Shown here in pieces: positions 1 to 7,313 of a stretch of DNA of 11,556 bases; the first letter of the stretch is position 1; every line of letters begins with the position of its first letter. The notes under the pieces are model-generated. The model had not been told where the DNA came from and did not search any database. It was given only the letters and a program-made list of their open reading frames with translations. The DNA comes from Kiritimatiellia bacterium (GTDB taxonomy: Bacteria > Verrucomicrobiota > Kiritimatiellia > RFP12 > UBA1067). The stretch is from contig JAEDMC010000094.1 of the NCBI GenBank assembly GCA_016303225.1, forward strand, positions 1 through 11,556, read 5' to 3'. The translations under genes and the position numbers were made by a program.

Positions 1-1095
1 GAGGTCTTCTACCAGACCAAGAACGTGAAGCGCCACCTCGAGGTCGTCGACCAGCTGATTGCGTCCGGCCACGCCTACAAGTGCGAAAAGACGTCCCGCG
101 ACGGCAAGACCGGCACGGTCGTCATGTTCAGGATGCCGAAGGAAGGCGTCATCGAGTACGACGACATCGTCAAGGGCCATATGGCGAAGAAGGCGGAGGA
201 CATCCAGGACTTCGCGATCGTCCGCTCCGACGGTTCGCCGATCTTCCACATCGCGAACGTGGTGGACGACATCGACCAGGGCGTCACGCACATCATCCGC
301 GGCGACGACCACGTTGAGAACACGTTCAAGCACATCTGCATCTTCAGGGCGCTCGGCGCTCCGGTGCCGAAGTACGGACATCTCTCGATGATCGTCAACC
401 AGCAGGGCAAGCCCTACTCGAAGCGCGATGGCGCGGCGTTTGTCGGCGAGTACCGTGAGCAGGGGTATCTCCCCGAGGCGCTTTTCAACTATCTCCTCCT
501 CCTCGGCTGGAACCCGGGCGACGACCGCGAGGTGCTGACGCGCGAGGAAATGATCAAGCTCTTCGAGCTCGAGAAGGTCCACGTCACCGCCGCGATGTTC
601 GATCCCAAGAAGCTCGCCTGGATGAACGGGGAGTATGTTAAGAAGATTCCTCAGGCGGAGTTCAAGGCGCTTCTCAAGGAGAAGGTGAAGGTCGGAGGTG
701 AAGCTGAAGAGTGGTGGGACTACCTTTGTGCTCAGGTTCAGCCGCGCACGAAGTTCCTCAATGACCTTGAGACGAGCTGCGTCTATCTGGTGACCGACGA
801 CTATCCGTTTGACGAGAAAGCCGTGGCGAAGCGGCTCGCGAAGGACGGCGTGAAGGCGACGCTCCTTGATCTCGTCGAGCGGTTCGAGAAGATCGACGAC
901 TGGCGCGCACCCGTGCTGGAGGAGATGGTGAAGGGACTGTCTCAGGGCCAGGGCATGGGGCCGTGGGTCCATCCGATCCGCGTCGCCGTCTCCGGCCGCG
1001 GCGAGGGCATCGGGCTTTTCGAAATGCTGCAGCTCCTTGGCAAGGAGAAGACGATTGCGCGTCTCAAGTCCGCGGCAGAGCGCTTTTGCAAGTAG
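1..1095 (+). CDS. gltX: Glutamyl-tRNA synthetase, 5' truncated by window edge
   Basis: Class I aminoacyl-tRNA synthetase that charges tRNA-Glu in the cytoplasm. The frame is open from base 1, so the N-terminal HIGH half of the Rossmann domain lies outside the window; about 364 residues remain of a family usually near 470-500. Visible landmarks are the R-G-D-D-H-x-x-N-T block (family RGEDH) and a KMSKS-type loop K-P-Y-S-K-R at partial codons 137-142, where Tyr replaces the usual Met or Leu. These are followed by the conserved LPEALFNYLLLLGW stretch, FDPKKLAWMN, and the C-terminal anticodon-binding region with PIRVAVSGR and LGKEKTIARL. The zinc-knuckle segment after A-Y-K-C (codons 25-28) is very short: the single Cys is followed after about a dozen residues by the FRMP strand. 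The gene ends in TAG, with 31 bp before the next start. An internal GTG at 25 is not the true start. GluRS versus GluQRS: the retained anticodon-binding domain argues for GluRS; whether it also charges tRNA-Gln cannot be told. Confidence 0.95.
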   Translation, partial: EVFYQTKNVKRHLEVVDQLIASGHAYKCEKTSRDGKTGTVVMFRMPKEGVIEYDDIVKGHMAKKAEDIQDFAIVRSDGSPIFHIANVVDDIDQGVTHIIRGDDHVENTFKHICIFRALGAPVPKYGHLSMIVNQQGKPYSKRDGAAFVGEYREQGYLPEALFNYLLLLGWNPGDDREVLTREEMIKLFELEKVHVTAAMFDPKKLAWMNGEYVKKIPQAEFKALLKEKVKVGGEAEEWWDYLCAQVQPRTKFLNDLETSCVYLVTDDYPFDEKAVAKRLAKDGVKATLLDLVERFEKIDDWRAPVLEEMVKGLSQGQGMGPWVHPIRVAVSGRGEGIGLFEMLQLLGKEKTIARLKSAAERFCK

Positions 1096-1110
1096 GCACA
1101 ACACCCCATC

Positions 1111-1117
1111 AAGGAGG
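1111..1117 (+). promoter_or_regulatory. Strong Shine-Dalgarno site fixing the start at 1127
   Basis: AAGGAGG lies 9 nt before ATG 1127. It shows that the next gene starts there and not at the in-frame ATG at 1037, which would lie inside gltX. The ATG 1127 start also gives a sensible signal peptide. Confidence 0.85.
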
Positions 1118-1126
1118 AGAATTCCG

Positions 1127-2872
1127 ATGACAAAGAGATTCCCCGTGTTGCTGGCGGCCGTCGCGCAGATGGCTCTGGCGGCGCAGGCTGAGGTCCTCTG
1201 CTGTTCGCCCGACGGGAAGATTCCCGAGGTGAACCAGTTGCTGGATGATGAATTCGCGTTCCGCAAGTATGCGGAGACCGCCGATGTCGTCGCATTCGAC
1301 CGCATTCCGAGGTCCAACCTCCTGCAGAGCTGGAAGACGCTCGGCGTGAAGGTGCTGAAGACTATGCGCAGCGACCCCGAGCGGTCGCCCGAGATGTACC
1401 GCCGTCAGGCGGGTTTCCAGGCGTTCAAGGACGGGGCGGACGGACTTTACCTCGCCGACAAGCCGGCGGGCGAGTACGCGCGGGCGCTCGAGGAAGCGAA
1501 GGAGGACCTCCGCGTCGCCGAGTACGTGCGGTCGCTCTGGGAGAAGGCGCGGGCGAGCGACGACGGGCTTGTGCGCATCGAGGGACGTCGCGCGCAGTAT
1601 TACCTCAAGGGCTTCCTGCCGTCCGAATGGGAGAACCTCGACACGATCCGGCTCGAGTGCACGGCGTGGGCGAAGCGTCTCGAGCAGCTGCTGGGCGTTA
1701 AGCCGGCGAAGCTGCCGACGACCCTGCCAGAGAAGTCTCTCCCCGAGGCCGCGTCGTTCAAGCCGTTTGCCGGACACGAGGACATCATCGAGACGCTGGC
1801 CGTCGGCCCCGAGGGCAAGGCCGTCACGGCCGAGAACGGCATCACTTTCCGCTGGGACACCGCGGGTTTTTCGGTGACGGTCGAGACGAAGAAGGGTCGG
1901 GAACTCCAAAACCGCTGGCAGGCACCAGGCGGCGAGCTGGACTTCCGCCTTTACCTCGCCGGCAAGAAGCCCGGGGAGTGGATGCCCTACCGCTATCACG
2001 TCGACCTCGAGCCGATGATCAAGGGCTCGCCGCGCGCGCCGGCACGCGGACGCGGCTCGTATCTCTACGGCACGGACGAGCGGTTCGTCCCGTATGACCA
2101 GGCCTACAATTCGAACAACACGCGCATCCGCGAATGGCCGCTCCTCCGGAGTCATGGTCCGGACTGCCCTGCGCTCCGTCCCTCGTTTTCGATCGAGCCC
2201 GTCAAGGGTGGTGGCTACCGGGCGACGTTTTCCGTCGGCTGGCTTTCGCTGTACGGACGCTGGCCGATGCAGAATCCGGCCGTGCGCGGCGAGGTCTGGT
2301 ACATCGGCGTTGACAAGATGCCGGAGACGGGCGCGCAGGCGGCGTGTAAGCTCACGTGGCCGAAGGGGAGTCCGCTCCTGTTCGACAAGTTCTGCCAGCG
2401 CTTTTCGACGGGCGACATCACGAGCATCTACAAGCAGGAGCTCGCGCGCACCTACGAGCGCAACATGGGCGGCTTCCGCGACCGTTACTACCGCTTCCTG
2501 AAGACGAAGGATCCGACCTTCAACCTCGGCGATCTTGAATCGGACGAGATGTTCCGCACCCGTCTCTCCCAGCCGCTCTTTGACGCCAACAACGACGCGT
2601 GGCAGATGATCTGGACGGACAAGGAGCATCCGAACCCGACTTTGCGCAAGCAGACGCCGACGGTGCAGAAGGTCATCCACAAGATGCTCGGACGCATGCT
2701 CTACCTCTCGCATCAGGTCGGCCTCCTGCGCCGCGACTACCTGGTCGGACGTTTCGCCGGCAAGGAGCCGCCGGAACCGCCGAAGAAGAAGGCGGCCGAA
2801 TCCCCACTCCAGAAGGCGCCTGATGCAGACTTTGACGAAGACGCCATCCAGCTTGACGACAAGGAGTTCTGA
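1127..2872 (+). CDS. Secreted protein with possible CBM9/DOMON-like beta-sandwich
   Basis: Not recognised as a named family. It is 581 residues from ATG 1127. The N-terminus (MTKRF then a hydrophobic Val/Leu/Ala run ending AAQA-E) is a good Sec signal peptide with likely cleavage near residue 23. Residues about 25-205 look mostly helical and charged. Residues about 211-425 look like a beta-sandwich: alternating strands such as ITFRWDTAGFSVTVE, LDFRLYL, YRATFSVGWLSLYG and GEVWYIGVDK resemble the carbohydrate-binding family 9 / DOMON-like fold seen in many secreted PVC and Bacteroidota proteins. Residues about 430-545 are helical again, followed by a Pro/Lys linker and a short acidic tail ending LDDKEF. 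The stop is 2 nt before the next ATG, so it almost certainly forms one operon with the GH123/DUF4091-like gene and may help bind the same glycan. The fold call is inferred from pattern only; secretion is more certain than ligand. Confidence 0.7.
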   Translation: MTKRFPVLLAAVAQMALAAQAEVLCCSPDGKIPEVNQLLDDEFAFRKYAETADVVAFDRIPRSNLLQSWKTLGVKVLKTMRSDPERSPEMYRRQAGFQAFKDGADGLYLADKPAGEYARALEEAKEDLRVAEYVRSLWEKARASDDGLVRIEGRRAQYYLKGFLPSEWENLDTIRLECTAWAKRLEQLLGVKPAKLPTTLPEKSLPEAASFKPFAGHEDIIETLAVGPEGKAVTAENGITFRWDTAGFSVTVETKKGRELQNRWQAPGGELDFRLYLAGKKPGEWMPYRYHVDLEPMIKGSPRAPARGRGSYLYGTDERFVPYDQAYNSNNTRIREWPLLRSHGPDCPALRPSFSIEPVKGGGYRATFSVGWLSLYGRWPMQNPAVRGEVWYIGVDKMPETGAQAACKLTWPKGSPLLFDKFCQRFSTGDITSIYKQELARTYERNMGGFRDRYYRFLKTKDPTFNLGDLESDEMFRTRLSQPLFDANNDAWQMIWTDKEHPNPTLRKQTPTVQKVIHKMLGRMLYLSHQVGLLRRDYLVGRFAGKEPPEPPKKKAAESPLQKAPDADFDEDAIQLDDKEF

Positions 2873-2874
2873 AA

Positions 2875-5535
2875 ATGAATACGATTGCACTGACCCTTGC
2901 CTCCGCTTTTAGCCTCTGGTGGGTCGATCCCTACGGGAACGATCCCTACCTGCCCGACGCCGAGCCGTCAGGCGGCGTCATCACGAACGTCCTCGGCTGC
3001 GCGGCCGCGAAGGGCGAGTTCGAGTCGATCTCGTTCTCCGTCTGCCCCTCGCGCGACCTTAAGAAAGTGGACTTCGTTCCGTCCGACCTGACGGGTCCGG
3101 GCGGCGCGAAGATCCCCGCCTCCGCGTCGGACTTTGCCCTCGTCAAGTGCTGGTACCGTGCGCAGGGCCGCTGGGAAACGAGCTGGTGCGGCCACACCGG
3201 CAAGCCCACGCTCATCAACGACCTCATCCTGCACGACAACGATCTCGTCCGCGTCGTCGAGGCCGAGGACTATGCGGACCGGACGATTCTCCTCCGTTTC
3301 AGCTATGCAGACGGTCCGGTCTGGGTCGACATGAAGAAGCACGGCGCGGGCAAGGACCACTTCCGTCATGAGATCTTCCCCGTGAAGGATGCGAAGAGGT
3401 TCGTGCCGTTTGACCTGAAGAAGGACCGCTACCAGCAGTACTGGTTCACGTGGAAGGTGCCGGAGGATGCGAAGCCGGGTCTCTATCGTGGCACCCTGGC
3501 GGTGAAGGAGGACGGCAAGGACATCGACTCGATCAAGGTCGAGCTGGAGGTCTATCCGTTTGCGCTTCCGACGCCGCGTACGCACTACGACGCCTCGAAG
3601 CGCTTCACCGTCAGCTGGATGGGCACGCCGTCCATCGCCGGCGAACTCAAGTACTGCAAGGACCTCAAGATCGCCGAGCAGAAGGTGTTCAACATCTACA
3701 AGTCGCTCGCCGACCACAATGCGGACGAACCGAGCGGCCCCGGCGCGTTCGGCGAATGCTCGACGGACGACCTCGCCGTCCGCTCGCTCATCCTGATGCG
3801 CCAGGCGGGGATGGACTGCGATATGCTCATCAACGACAACTCCGGCGACTTCATGTGGGCGGCCAATCCCGAGGCGCCGTTCATCTCGCCCGAGCAGGAT
3901 CCGGAGCTCTACAAGAAGGTCCTCGAGAAGTACCGCAAGCACCTCGACGTGCAGGCGGCGGTCTATGACAAGTACCTCGGCCACCGCAACAACTACTTCT
4001 GCGGTCCCGACGAATGCGGCAGCTACATGCACCGCCGCCTCTACGGGTTCTTCACCGACATTCACCGCATGGGCATGGACACGTGGGGCGACTCCGGCGT
4101 CGCCGAGGACGTCTCCTGGAGCCTCGGCCTGGACGACGATCCGGCCGCCGCCCGCCATACCGTGGCCTGGAAGTGGCACAACGCCTCGACGAAGATCGTC
4201 ACCTATGCCGCGACGTTCTCGGGACCCATGTGCCCGGACATCTGGCGCCGCACGAAGGGCCTTCGGTTCTACTATGCTGACTTCGACGGCTTGCACGAGT
4301 ACGTCCTCTACTACAACCGCTGGAACCACTGGAACGACTTCAAGTGGCGCGGCAACTACACGCAGATGCAGATCGTCTATCCCGTCTACGACGGCATAAT
4401 CGAGACGCTCGCGTGGCAGGGCCTGCGCGAGGGCCTGGACGACATCCGCTACCTCTCGCTCCTGCGCCTGAGGGCGCTCGCGGCGATGAAGTCGTCCGAT
4501 CCGAAGGTGAAGGCGCTCGGACGCCGCAACTTCGTGTGGATGGACCTGCAGGATCCTGAGCGGATCATCGACCTGCACGCGTTCCGCCGCGAAGTGGCGC
4601 GCCGCGCGGCCGAACTCGTCAAGGTCGTCGGCGAAGAGCCGAAGTGGATGCCGCTCAAGCCCGCTCCGGAACTCCCGGCGTGCACGGTCGGACAGGGCGT
4701 TGAGGTCAGTGCCGCGAACGCGAGGGATTTCGCGAAGAAGGACCGCTACGATCTCGCCATCCCGATGTGGGCGAAGATCGCGGCAAACTCGTCCCTGCCC
4801 GTTGAAAAGCGTGTCGAGGCCGCGTCGGAGAAGGCGGTTCTCGAGGCGGAGATCCTCCGCCGCGACGATGCGGTCAAGACGATTGACGCGGCGCTCGAGT
4901 GGGACGGCGTCATCGGCGCGATGCGCGGCAAGCTCTTCCTGCTCCGCTCGCGGATCATGCTGACGGATCGCGTCTTCGAGGAGGAGTACACGCTGAAGCA
5001 GCTCAACGACGCGGCGGCGGTCCTCGCCAAGGCGCTGGCTCTTCCGGGCACCTCGCAGAAGGAACGCTTCGAGTCGATCATGAAGCTCGTAAACGCCTAT
5101 CTCGCGGGCGGACAGTTCCAGGCGGCCATAGACTTCGTCGAGACGCGCTTCAAGGACACGAAACTCCAGGATCAGGACCGTTGCTCCCTCTATCACAAGG
5201 AGGCGAAGGCCTATTCGTCGCTGGAGAAGTGGGACGAGGCGGCGAAGATGTACCGCATTGCGCGGCAGTATGACGGCATGCTGCACGCCTGCGACACCCA
5301 CGAGATCCTTGATGCCGAGGGCTGGGTCGCCGAACAGCGGCAGGACTGGAAGACCGCCCAGCGCTGCTATGGCGATCAGGTCAACCGGTTCGGCGAGGAG
5401 GACGAAGACCTCAAGAAGGCCTGCATCAACAAGCTGAATCGCGTGACGAAGAAGCTGAACGAGTCCGAAAAGGGCAAGCCCGTCGACATGGACGACGCGA
5501 TGAACGGCGAAAGCTTAATTGACCTCGACGAGTGA
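2875..5535 (+). CDS. GH123/DUF4091-like secreted glycosidase with C-terminal TPR region
   Basis: 886 residues; AAGGAG at 2861-2866 sits 8 nt before ATG 2875. The N-terminus is hydrophobic (residues 1-16) but has no Lys or Arg, so it is a weak signal peptide. Residues about 17-235 form an N-terminal beta-sandwich ending in the VYPFALPTP linker typical of DUF6067/DUF4091/GH123-type proteins. A TIM-barrel-like region follows (about 240-590), with a C-G-P-D-E-C-G motif whose adjacent Asp379-Glu380 resemble the catalytic Asp-Glu pair of GH123 beta-N-acetylgalactosaminidases, then WGDSG (404-408) and the hallmark W-x-G-L-R-E-G-L-D-D-I-R-Y (514-526) seen in DUF4091. Residues about 615-860 are helical repeats resembling TPRs (e.g. 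GQFQAAIDF, EKWDEAAKMYR, QDWKTAQRCYG). An acidic tail ends LIDLDE. Its likely role is hydrolysis of amino-sugar-containing glycans outside the cytoplasm; substrate is unproven. The TPR extension suggests a scaffold or partner-binding role. Its stop overlaps the next start by one base. Confidence 0.8.
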   Translation: MNTIALTLASAFSLWWVDPYGNDPYLPDAEPSGGVITNVLGCAAAKGEFESISFSVCPSRDLKKVDFVPSDLTGPGGAKIPASASDFALVKCWYRAQGRWETSWCGHTGKPTLINDLILHDNDLVRVVEAEDYADRTILLRFSYADGPVWVDMKKHGAGKDHFRHEIFPVKDAKRFVPFDLKKDRYQQYWFTWKVPEDAKPGLYRGTLAVKEDGKDIDSIKVELEVYPFALPTPRTHYDASKRFTVSWMGTPSIAGELKYCKDLKIAEQKVFNIYKSLADHNADEPSGPGAFGECSTDDLAVRSLILMRQAGMDCDMLINDNSGDFMWAANPEAPFISPEQDPELYKKVLEKYRKHLDVQAAVYDKYLGHRNNYFCGPDECGSYMHRRLYGFFTDIHRMGMDTWGDSGVAEDVSWSLGLDDDPAAARHTVAWKWHNASTKIVTYAATFSGPMCPDIWRRTKGLRFYYADFDGLHEYVLYYNRWNHWNDFKWRGNYTQMQIVYPVYDGIIETLAWQGLREGLDDIRYLSLLRLRALAAMKSSDPKVKALGRRNFVWMDLQDPERIIDLHAFRREVARRAAELVKVVGEEPKWMPLKPAPELPACTVGQGVEVSAANARDFAKKDRYDLAIPMWAKIAANSSLPVEKRVEAASEKAVLEAEILRRDDAVKTIDAALEWDGVIGAMRGKLFLLRSRIMLTDRVFEEEYTLKQLNDAAAVLAKALALPGTSQKERFESIMKLVNAYLAGGQFQAAIDFVETRFKDTKLQDQDRCSLYHKEAKAYSSLEKWDEAAKMYRIARQYDGMLHACDTHEILDAEGWVAEQRQDWKTAQRCYGDQVNRFGEEDEDLKKACINKLNRVTKKLNESEKGKPVDMDDAMNGESLIDLDE

Positions 5536-6545
5536 TGCGGACTCTGCTGGTCGGATATCGGGCGGCGGACCTCACGCCGGAGCTCCTCGAAGGGGACGTA
5601 ACTTGTCATGTCCTTGACATCTACCACCGTCATGCCATCGAGAAGGTGCACCACGCCAAGACGGTCTGCTCGCCGCACCTTCCAGAAGGCCCGTGGGACG
5701 TCGTCAAGTTCAAGACCGGTCCGAAGATCCACTCCGGCGAACTGGCGCTCGACCTCCTGCAGGAGTGTTGTAGGGTTTCGGGTTTCAGGTTTGAGGTTTC
5801 AGGTTCCGAAGATCGGGTTACAGGTTGCAGGGTTGAGGTGGAGTTCGAGGGTCGTGAGCGTGACCGCAACGATCTTCTCAACAAGATCAAGAACGATCCG
5901 AAGCGGGTGCGCTCCTTCAAGGCCGAATGGCCGGCGAGCGTCCCGGGTGGCGACAAGCTGATGTTCACAAGCTACCCCGGCTGCTTCTGCCACCGCAGGC
6001 TGGACGAAGGCGGACTCGCGCTCGCGGAGGTTGTGTGCCGCGAACTTTGCCAGCGGCAAAGTTCGCAGATTCCAGATTCCAAATCTCAAATTTCAGATTT
6101 CCGATTGTTGGATATGGGCTGCGGCTGCGGCTTAGTGGGGCTGTTGATCGCAGACAGGATGAGAAAAGCCGCCATTCACAATTCATCATTCAACATTCAA
6201 CATTTAACCCTCGTCGACTCCCACTCCCGGGCGGTTGAGGCGGCGACGGAGAACGCGGCGAAGTTCGGGATTCCGGCCGAGGTGATTCTTTCCGACAACG
6301 GGACGCCGAAACGGTTGGACGGCACGTTCGACGTCTTTGTCGGGAATCCGCCTTACTACAGCGACTACCGCATCGCCGAGGTGTTCCTCGAGACTGCGCA
6401 GCGGGCGCTTAAGCCCGGCGGCGTCTGCTATACGGTCGTCAAGAACGCGGCGGGACTGAAGCCCGTGCAGGAGAAGTACTTCAAGTCCGTCGCGGTCATC
6501 GGCCGTCGCAATTATTCGGTTCTCAAGTCCGTGAAGGAGGGATAG
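5535..6545 (+). CDS. RsmC/RlmG-like class I SAM-dependent (rRNA guanine) methyltransferase
   Basis: 336 residues. ATG 5535 shares its A with the TGA of the previous gene (TGATG), implying translational coupling; a GTG at 5532 is possible but less likely. The C-terminal half is a MTS-type ('methyltransferase small') Rossmann domain: motif I L-D-M-G-C-G-C-G at 192-199, an acidic strand-2 end in TLVDSHSRAVEAA, and the catalytic N-P-P-Y at 271-274, followed by LKPGG. N-P-P-[YF] with this arrangement is found in enzymes methylating exocyclic N2 of guanine in rRNA (RsmC, RlmG), so cytoplasmic rRNA modification is the best guess; the exact site is unknown. The N-terminal half is poorly recognisable. 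Oddly, three heptad-repeat tracts and one perfect hairpin lie inside the frame, adding peptide at about residues 80-99, 169-191 and 213-225, just before motif I and between helix A and strand 2. The catalytic motifs are intact, so the gene looks functional. Confidence 0.78.
   Translation: MRTLLVGYRAADLTPELLEGDVTCHVLDIYHRHAIEKVHHAKTVCSPHLPEGPWDVVKFKTGPKIHSGELALDLLQECCRVSGFRFEVSGSEDRVTGCRVEVEFEGRERDRNDLLNKIKNDPKRVRSFKAEWPASVPGGDKLMFTSYPGCFCHRRLDEGGLALAEVVCRELCQRQSSQIPDSKSQISDFRLLDMGCGCGLVGLLIADRMRKAAIHNSSFNIQHLTLVDSHSRAVEAATENAAKFGIPAEVILSDNGTPKRLDGTFDVFVGNPPYYSDYRIAEVFLETAQRALKPGGVCYTVVKNAAGLKPVQEKYFKSVAVIGRRNYSVLKSVKEG
5774..5829 (+). repeat. Degenerate heptad tandem repeat, unit GGTTTCA, 8 units
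   Basis: Eight consecutive 7-bp units in unbroken phase. Four of the first five differ from GGTTTCA by at most one base, the fifth by two (GGTTCCG). The sixth (5809-5815) is diverged, and the last two are GGTTACA and GGTTGCA. A looser GGTTGAG follows after a 1-bp slip. It lies in the methyltransferase frame, encoding a Val/Ser/Gly/Arg-rich insert between its LALDLLQECC helix and the following VEVEFEG strand. Confidence 0.9.
6040..6066 (+). repeat. Perfect 11-bp inverted repeat (hairpin) in coding sequence
   Basis: The arms GCGAACTTTGC (6040-6050) and GCAAAGTTCGC (6056-6066) are exact reverse complements around a 5-nt loop. It is inside the methyltransferase frame, and its last base is the first base of the next heptad tract. 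No poly-T follows, so it is not a terminator. It is likely part of the same inserted element as the adjoining repeats. Confidence 0.9.
6066..6107 (+). repeat. Degenerate heptad tandem repeat, unit CAGATTC/CAAATTT, 6 units
   Basis: Six in-phase 7-bp units: two exact CAGATTC copies, then variants CAAATCT, CAAATTT, CAGATTT and CCGATTG. The 42 nt equal exactly 14 codons and start on a codon boundary, so the frame is preserved. The tract ends immediately before the codons for motif I of the methyltransferase. It is AT-rich against a GC-rich background. Confidence 0.9.
6174..6208 (+). repeat. Degenerate heptad tandem repeat, unit ATTCAAC, 5 units
   Basis: Five in-phase 7-bp units: ATTCACA, ATTCATC, two exact ATTCAAC, ATTTAAC. 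It lies in the methyltransferase frame between the helix after motif I and strand 2 (LTLVD), where RsmC-like enzymes normally have a loop of only a few residues. It is AT-rich compared with flanking DNA. Confidence 0.88.
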
Positions 6546-6548
6546 CCA

Positions 6549-7283
6549 ATGTACGTGATGCGTCCGCCCAGGTGGAAAATCTTTGAGTTTTTTGACATCC
6601 CGGTCTACGTCGACATGACGTTCCTGCTGCTGCTGTTCCTGTTTTTGAACAGCGGCAGTTCGTTCAGCTACGGAATTATGCAGGCGCTTGTGCTCGGGCT
6701 TTCGATTGTTGCGCACGAGTACGGACACGCATTGACCGGACGCGCCTTTGGCTGCGCCACCCACGACATCAACCTCTCCATGATCGGCGGATGCGCGTCG
6801 ATGGTGTCGATGCCTCGTCGCGGCTGGCAGGAGTTCCTCGTCGCGCTGGCGGGTCCGCTCGTCAGCTTCGCCCTCTGCGGCATCGGCTACGGGGTGCTTG
6901 CGTTCATCCCGATTGAGAACAATTTCGTCGCTTACCTGTTCGGCTATCTCTTTTGGCTGAATCTGGTCTTGGGCTGCTTCAACCTCCTGCCGGGATTTCC
7001 AATGGACGGCGGACGCATTTTCCGCAGCGTGATGATGATCTTCACGACGCGTCCGAAAGCAACATTCGTCGCAATGTGGGTTGGGCGCGTCTTTGCGGTT
7101 CTGCTGGGATTGAGCGGACTCTACTCGCTTTTCAATGGCGGCAGCTGGGCGTTCATTCGCATCTTCATCGCCTATATGATCTGGAAGGACGGCTATCGCG
7201 AATATCAGTTGGCGCTGATGGAGTCTGGCTGGACGTATCAGGACTTTCGCGCCAAGGTCTCCCCGCCACCATACGATCGGTGA
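6549..7283 (+). CDS. M50 (site-2 protease) family membrane metalloprotease
   Basis: 244 residues; AAGGAGG at 6534-6540 lies 8 nt before ATG 6549, and the gap to the previous stop is 3 nt. Intramembrane zinc metalloprotease of the SpoIVFB-like M50B type: the zinc motif H56-E57-Y-G-H60 lies at the end of a hydrophobic helix (about 43-60), and the second motif N145-L-L-P-G-F-P-M-D153-G-G supplies the third zinc ligand (Asp153). About six hydrophobic segments are visible (near 24-35, 43-60, 97-121, 125-147, 168-185 and 190-203). It lacks the PDZ domain of RseP and any CBS domains, so it is a minimal form. Such proteases cleave membrane-bound substrates within or near the bilayer, often for signalling; no anti-sigma factor or other substrate is encoded nearby. 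The charged C-terminus ends SPPPYDR. The family call is firm; substrate is unknown. Confidence 0.92.
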   Translation: MYVMRPPRWKIFEFFDIPVYVDMTFLLLLFLFLNSGSSFSYGIMQALVLGLSIVAHEYGHALTGRAFGCATHDINLSMIGGCASMVSMPRRGWQEFLVALAGPLVSFALCGIGYGVLAFIPIENNFVAYLFGYLFWLNLVLGCFNLLPGFPMDGGRIFRSVMMIFTTRPKATFVAMWVGRVFAVLLGLSGLYSLFNGGSWAFIRIFIAYMIWKDGYREYQLALMESGWTYQDFRAKVSPPPYDR

Positions 7284-7296
7284 GACGGCTAAAATA

Positions 7297-7305
7297 TGAT
7301 ATAAT
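7297..7305 (+). promoter_or_regulatory. Extended -10 promoter, probably giving a leaderless mRNA
   Basis: TGATATAAT is a perfect extended -10 element (TGn plus TATAAT, hexamer 7300-7305) inside a small AT-rich island between two genes. The hexamer ends 8 nt before ATG 7314, so transcription would start at about 7311-7314, at or beside the start codon. No Shine-Dalgarno sequence is present before 7314, and no convincing -35 at 16-18 bp, as expected for an extended -10, leaderless start. Confidence 0.65.
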
Positions 7306-7313
7306 TCACCAAT

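Noticed and set aside
1037..1126. Upstream in-frame ATG at 1037 as the start of the secreted-protein gene
   Set aside because: It would overlap gltX by 59 bp, lacks a ribosome site and would bury the signal peptide behind an Arg/Ser-rich stretch. ATG 1127 has AAGGAGG at ideal spacing.
6040..6066. Hairpin as an intrinsic terminator
   Set aside because: It is in the middle of an intact reading frame and is not followed by a T-run.
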